From: an uncultured Candidatus Competibacteraceae bacterium
GTDB lineage: Bacteria; Pseudomonadota; Gammaproteobacteria; Competibacterales; Competibacteraceae
DNA length: 6,687 nucleotides
Assembly: GCA_937960715.1 (NCBI GenBank)
Contig: CALGOO010000013.1
Span: forward strand, 1 to 6,687
Direction: 5' to 3'
The notes under the pieces are model-generated. The model ran no database searches. It was not told where the DNA came from and saw nothing but the letters and a program-made list of their open reading frames with translations. Below are positions 6,584 to 6,687 of this stretch, one piece after another; the first letter of the stretch is position 1; each line of letters begins with the position of its first letter. The translations under genes were made by a program, and so were the position numbers.

Positions 6584-6604
6584 GGGGCGGACCCGGGGTG
6601 TCGA

Positions 6605-6633
6605 AGTATAGGTCTTTTTTAGGGTTTTCTATA
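6605..6633 (-). promoter_or_regulatory. Predicted promoter of the second recombinase
   Basis: Read on the minus strand, TATACT (6610-6605) is a five-of-six match to the -10 consensus. Seventeen bases upstream lies TATAGA (6633-6628), a poor -35 match (three of six). Transcription would begin close to 6598, giving a leader of about 15 bases before the ATG at 6583. Both elements lie within the GTATAG/CTATAC dyad, so a bound protein there would block transcription. Confidence 0.4.
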
Positions 6634-6634
6634 C
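6606..6634. repeat. Inverted repeat GTATAG-N17-CTATAC, candidate recombinase site/operator
   Basis: GTATAG (6606-6611) and CTATAC (6629-6634) form a perfect 6-base inverted repeat spanning 29 bases, the length expected for one serine-recombinase subsite. On the minus strand the half GTATAGAAAACC resembles the Hin/Gin-type recombination half-site, which ends in AAAACC. The other half does not share that inner part. It lies 23 bases upstream of the second recombinase gene, where self-regulating sites are commonly found. Confidence 0.45.
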
Positions 6635-6687
6635 GGGTGTGATTCAAAGTGATGCATCGATGAAATGGCCGGTTCAAGCGGCTTCTT

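Noticed and set aside
5628..6635. Tn3-type terminal inverted repeats (runs of GGGG at several places and TAAG at 5885)
   Set aside because: No pair of matching 38-base ends was found by eye, and there is no transposase gene. The G-runs are ordinary for this composition.
1..6687. CRISPR array, tRNA, rRNA or other RNA genes
   Set aside because: No regularly spaced direct repeats with unique spacers and no tRNA- or rRNA-like sequence were seen on either strand.

Overview
The window is GC-rich bacterial DNA. It holds four confident genes: a tight two-gene operon on the + strand, and two convergent genes for small serine recombinases. The G/C-heavy codon use, the type of recombinase and the gene families suggest a Pseudomonadota host, most likely gamma- or betaproteobacterial. 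That is an inference from style; no rRNA, tRNA or other taxonomic marker is present. The content (a defence-type ATPase pair next to plasmid/transposon-type resolvases, with long repeat-rich spacers) fits an accessory region such as a plasmid or genomic island.

Positions 68-4632 form one transcription unit. The first gene encodes a Schlafen-like AlbA_2 domain joined to a GHKL (HATPase_c_4) ATPase domain. Fourteen bases later begins a 1094-residue P-loop ATPase of the DUF499 family with clear Walker A and Walker B motifs. DUF499 ATPases are known mostly from anti-phage and defence-island neighbourhoods, often beside a DUF1156 DNA methyltransferase. None is visible here, but the operon starts only 67 bases into the window, so partners may lie upstream. 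The most reasonable reading is a two-ATPase core of a defence system: a nucleic-acid-binding/ATP-sensing Schlafen-GHKL protein working with a large AAA+-type ATPase. This is inferred, not shown.

Positions 4633-5008 carry no convincing gene. They hold phased CACCC boxes, a cluster of GC-rich inverted repeats that can pair in mutually exclusive ways, a small AT-rich hairpin, and an AT-rich tract leading into a plausible sigma-70 promoter for the first recombinase. A short inverted repeat overlaps the predicted start of transcription of that gene, as expected for an autoregulating resolvase.

Positions 5009-5623 (+) and 5972-6583 (-) encode two clearly different serine recombinases, each with an N-terminal catalytic domain and a C-terminal helix-turn-helix. 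They converge on a 348-base spacer holding an imperfect dyad of recombination-site size. Upstream of the second recombinase is another dyad, GTATAG-N17-CTATAC, of the length expected for a serine-recombinase subsite and overlapping its likely promoter. No transposase, transposon terminal repeat, CRISPR array or RNA gene was recognised.
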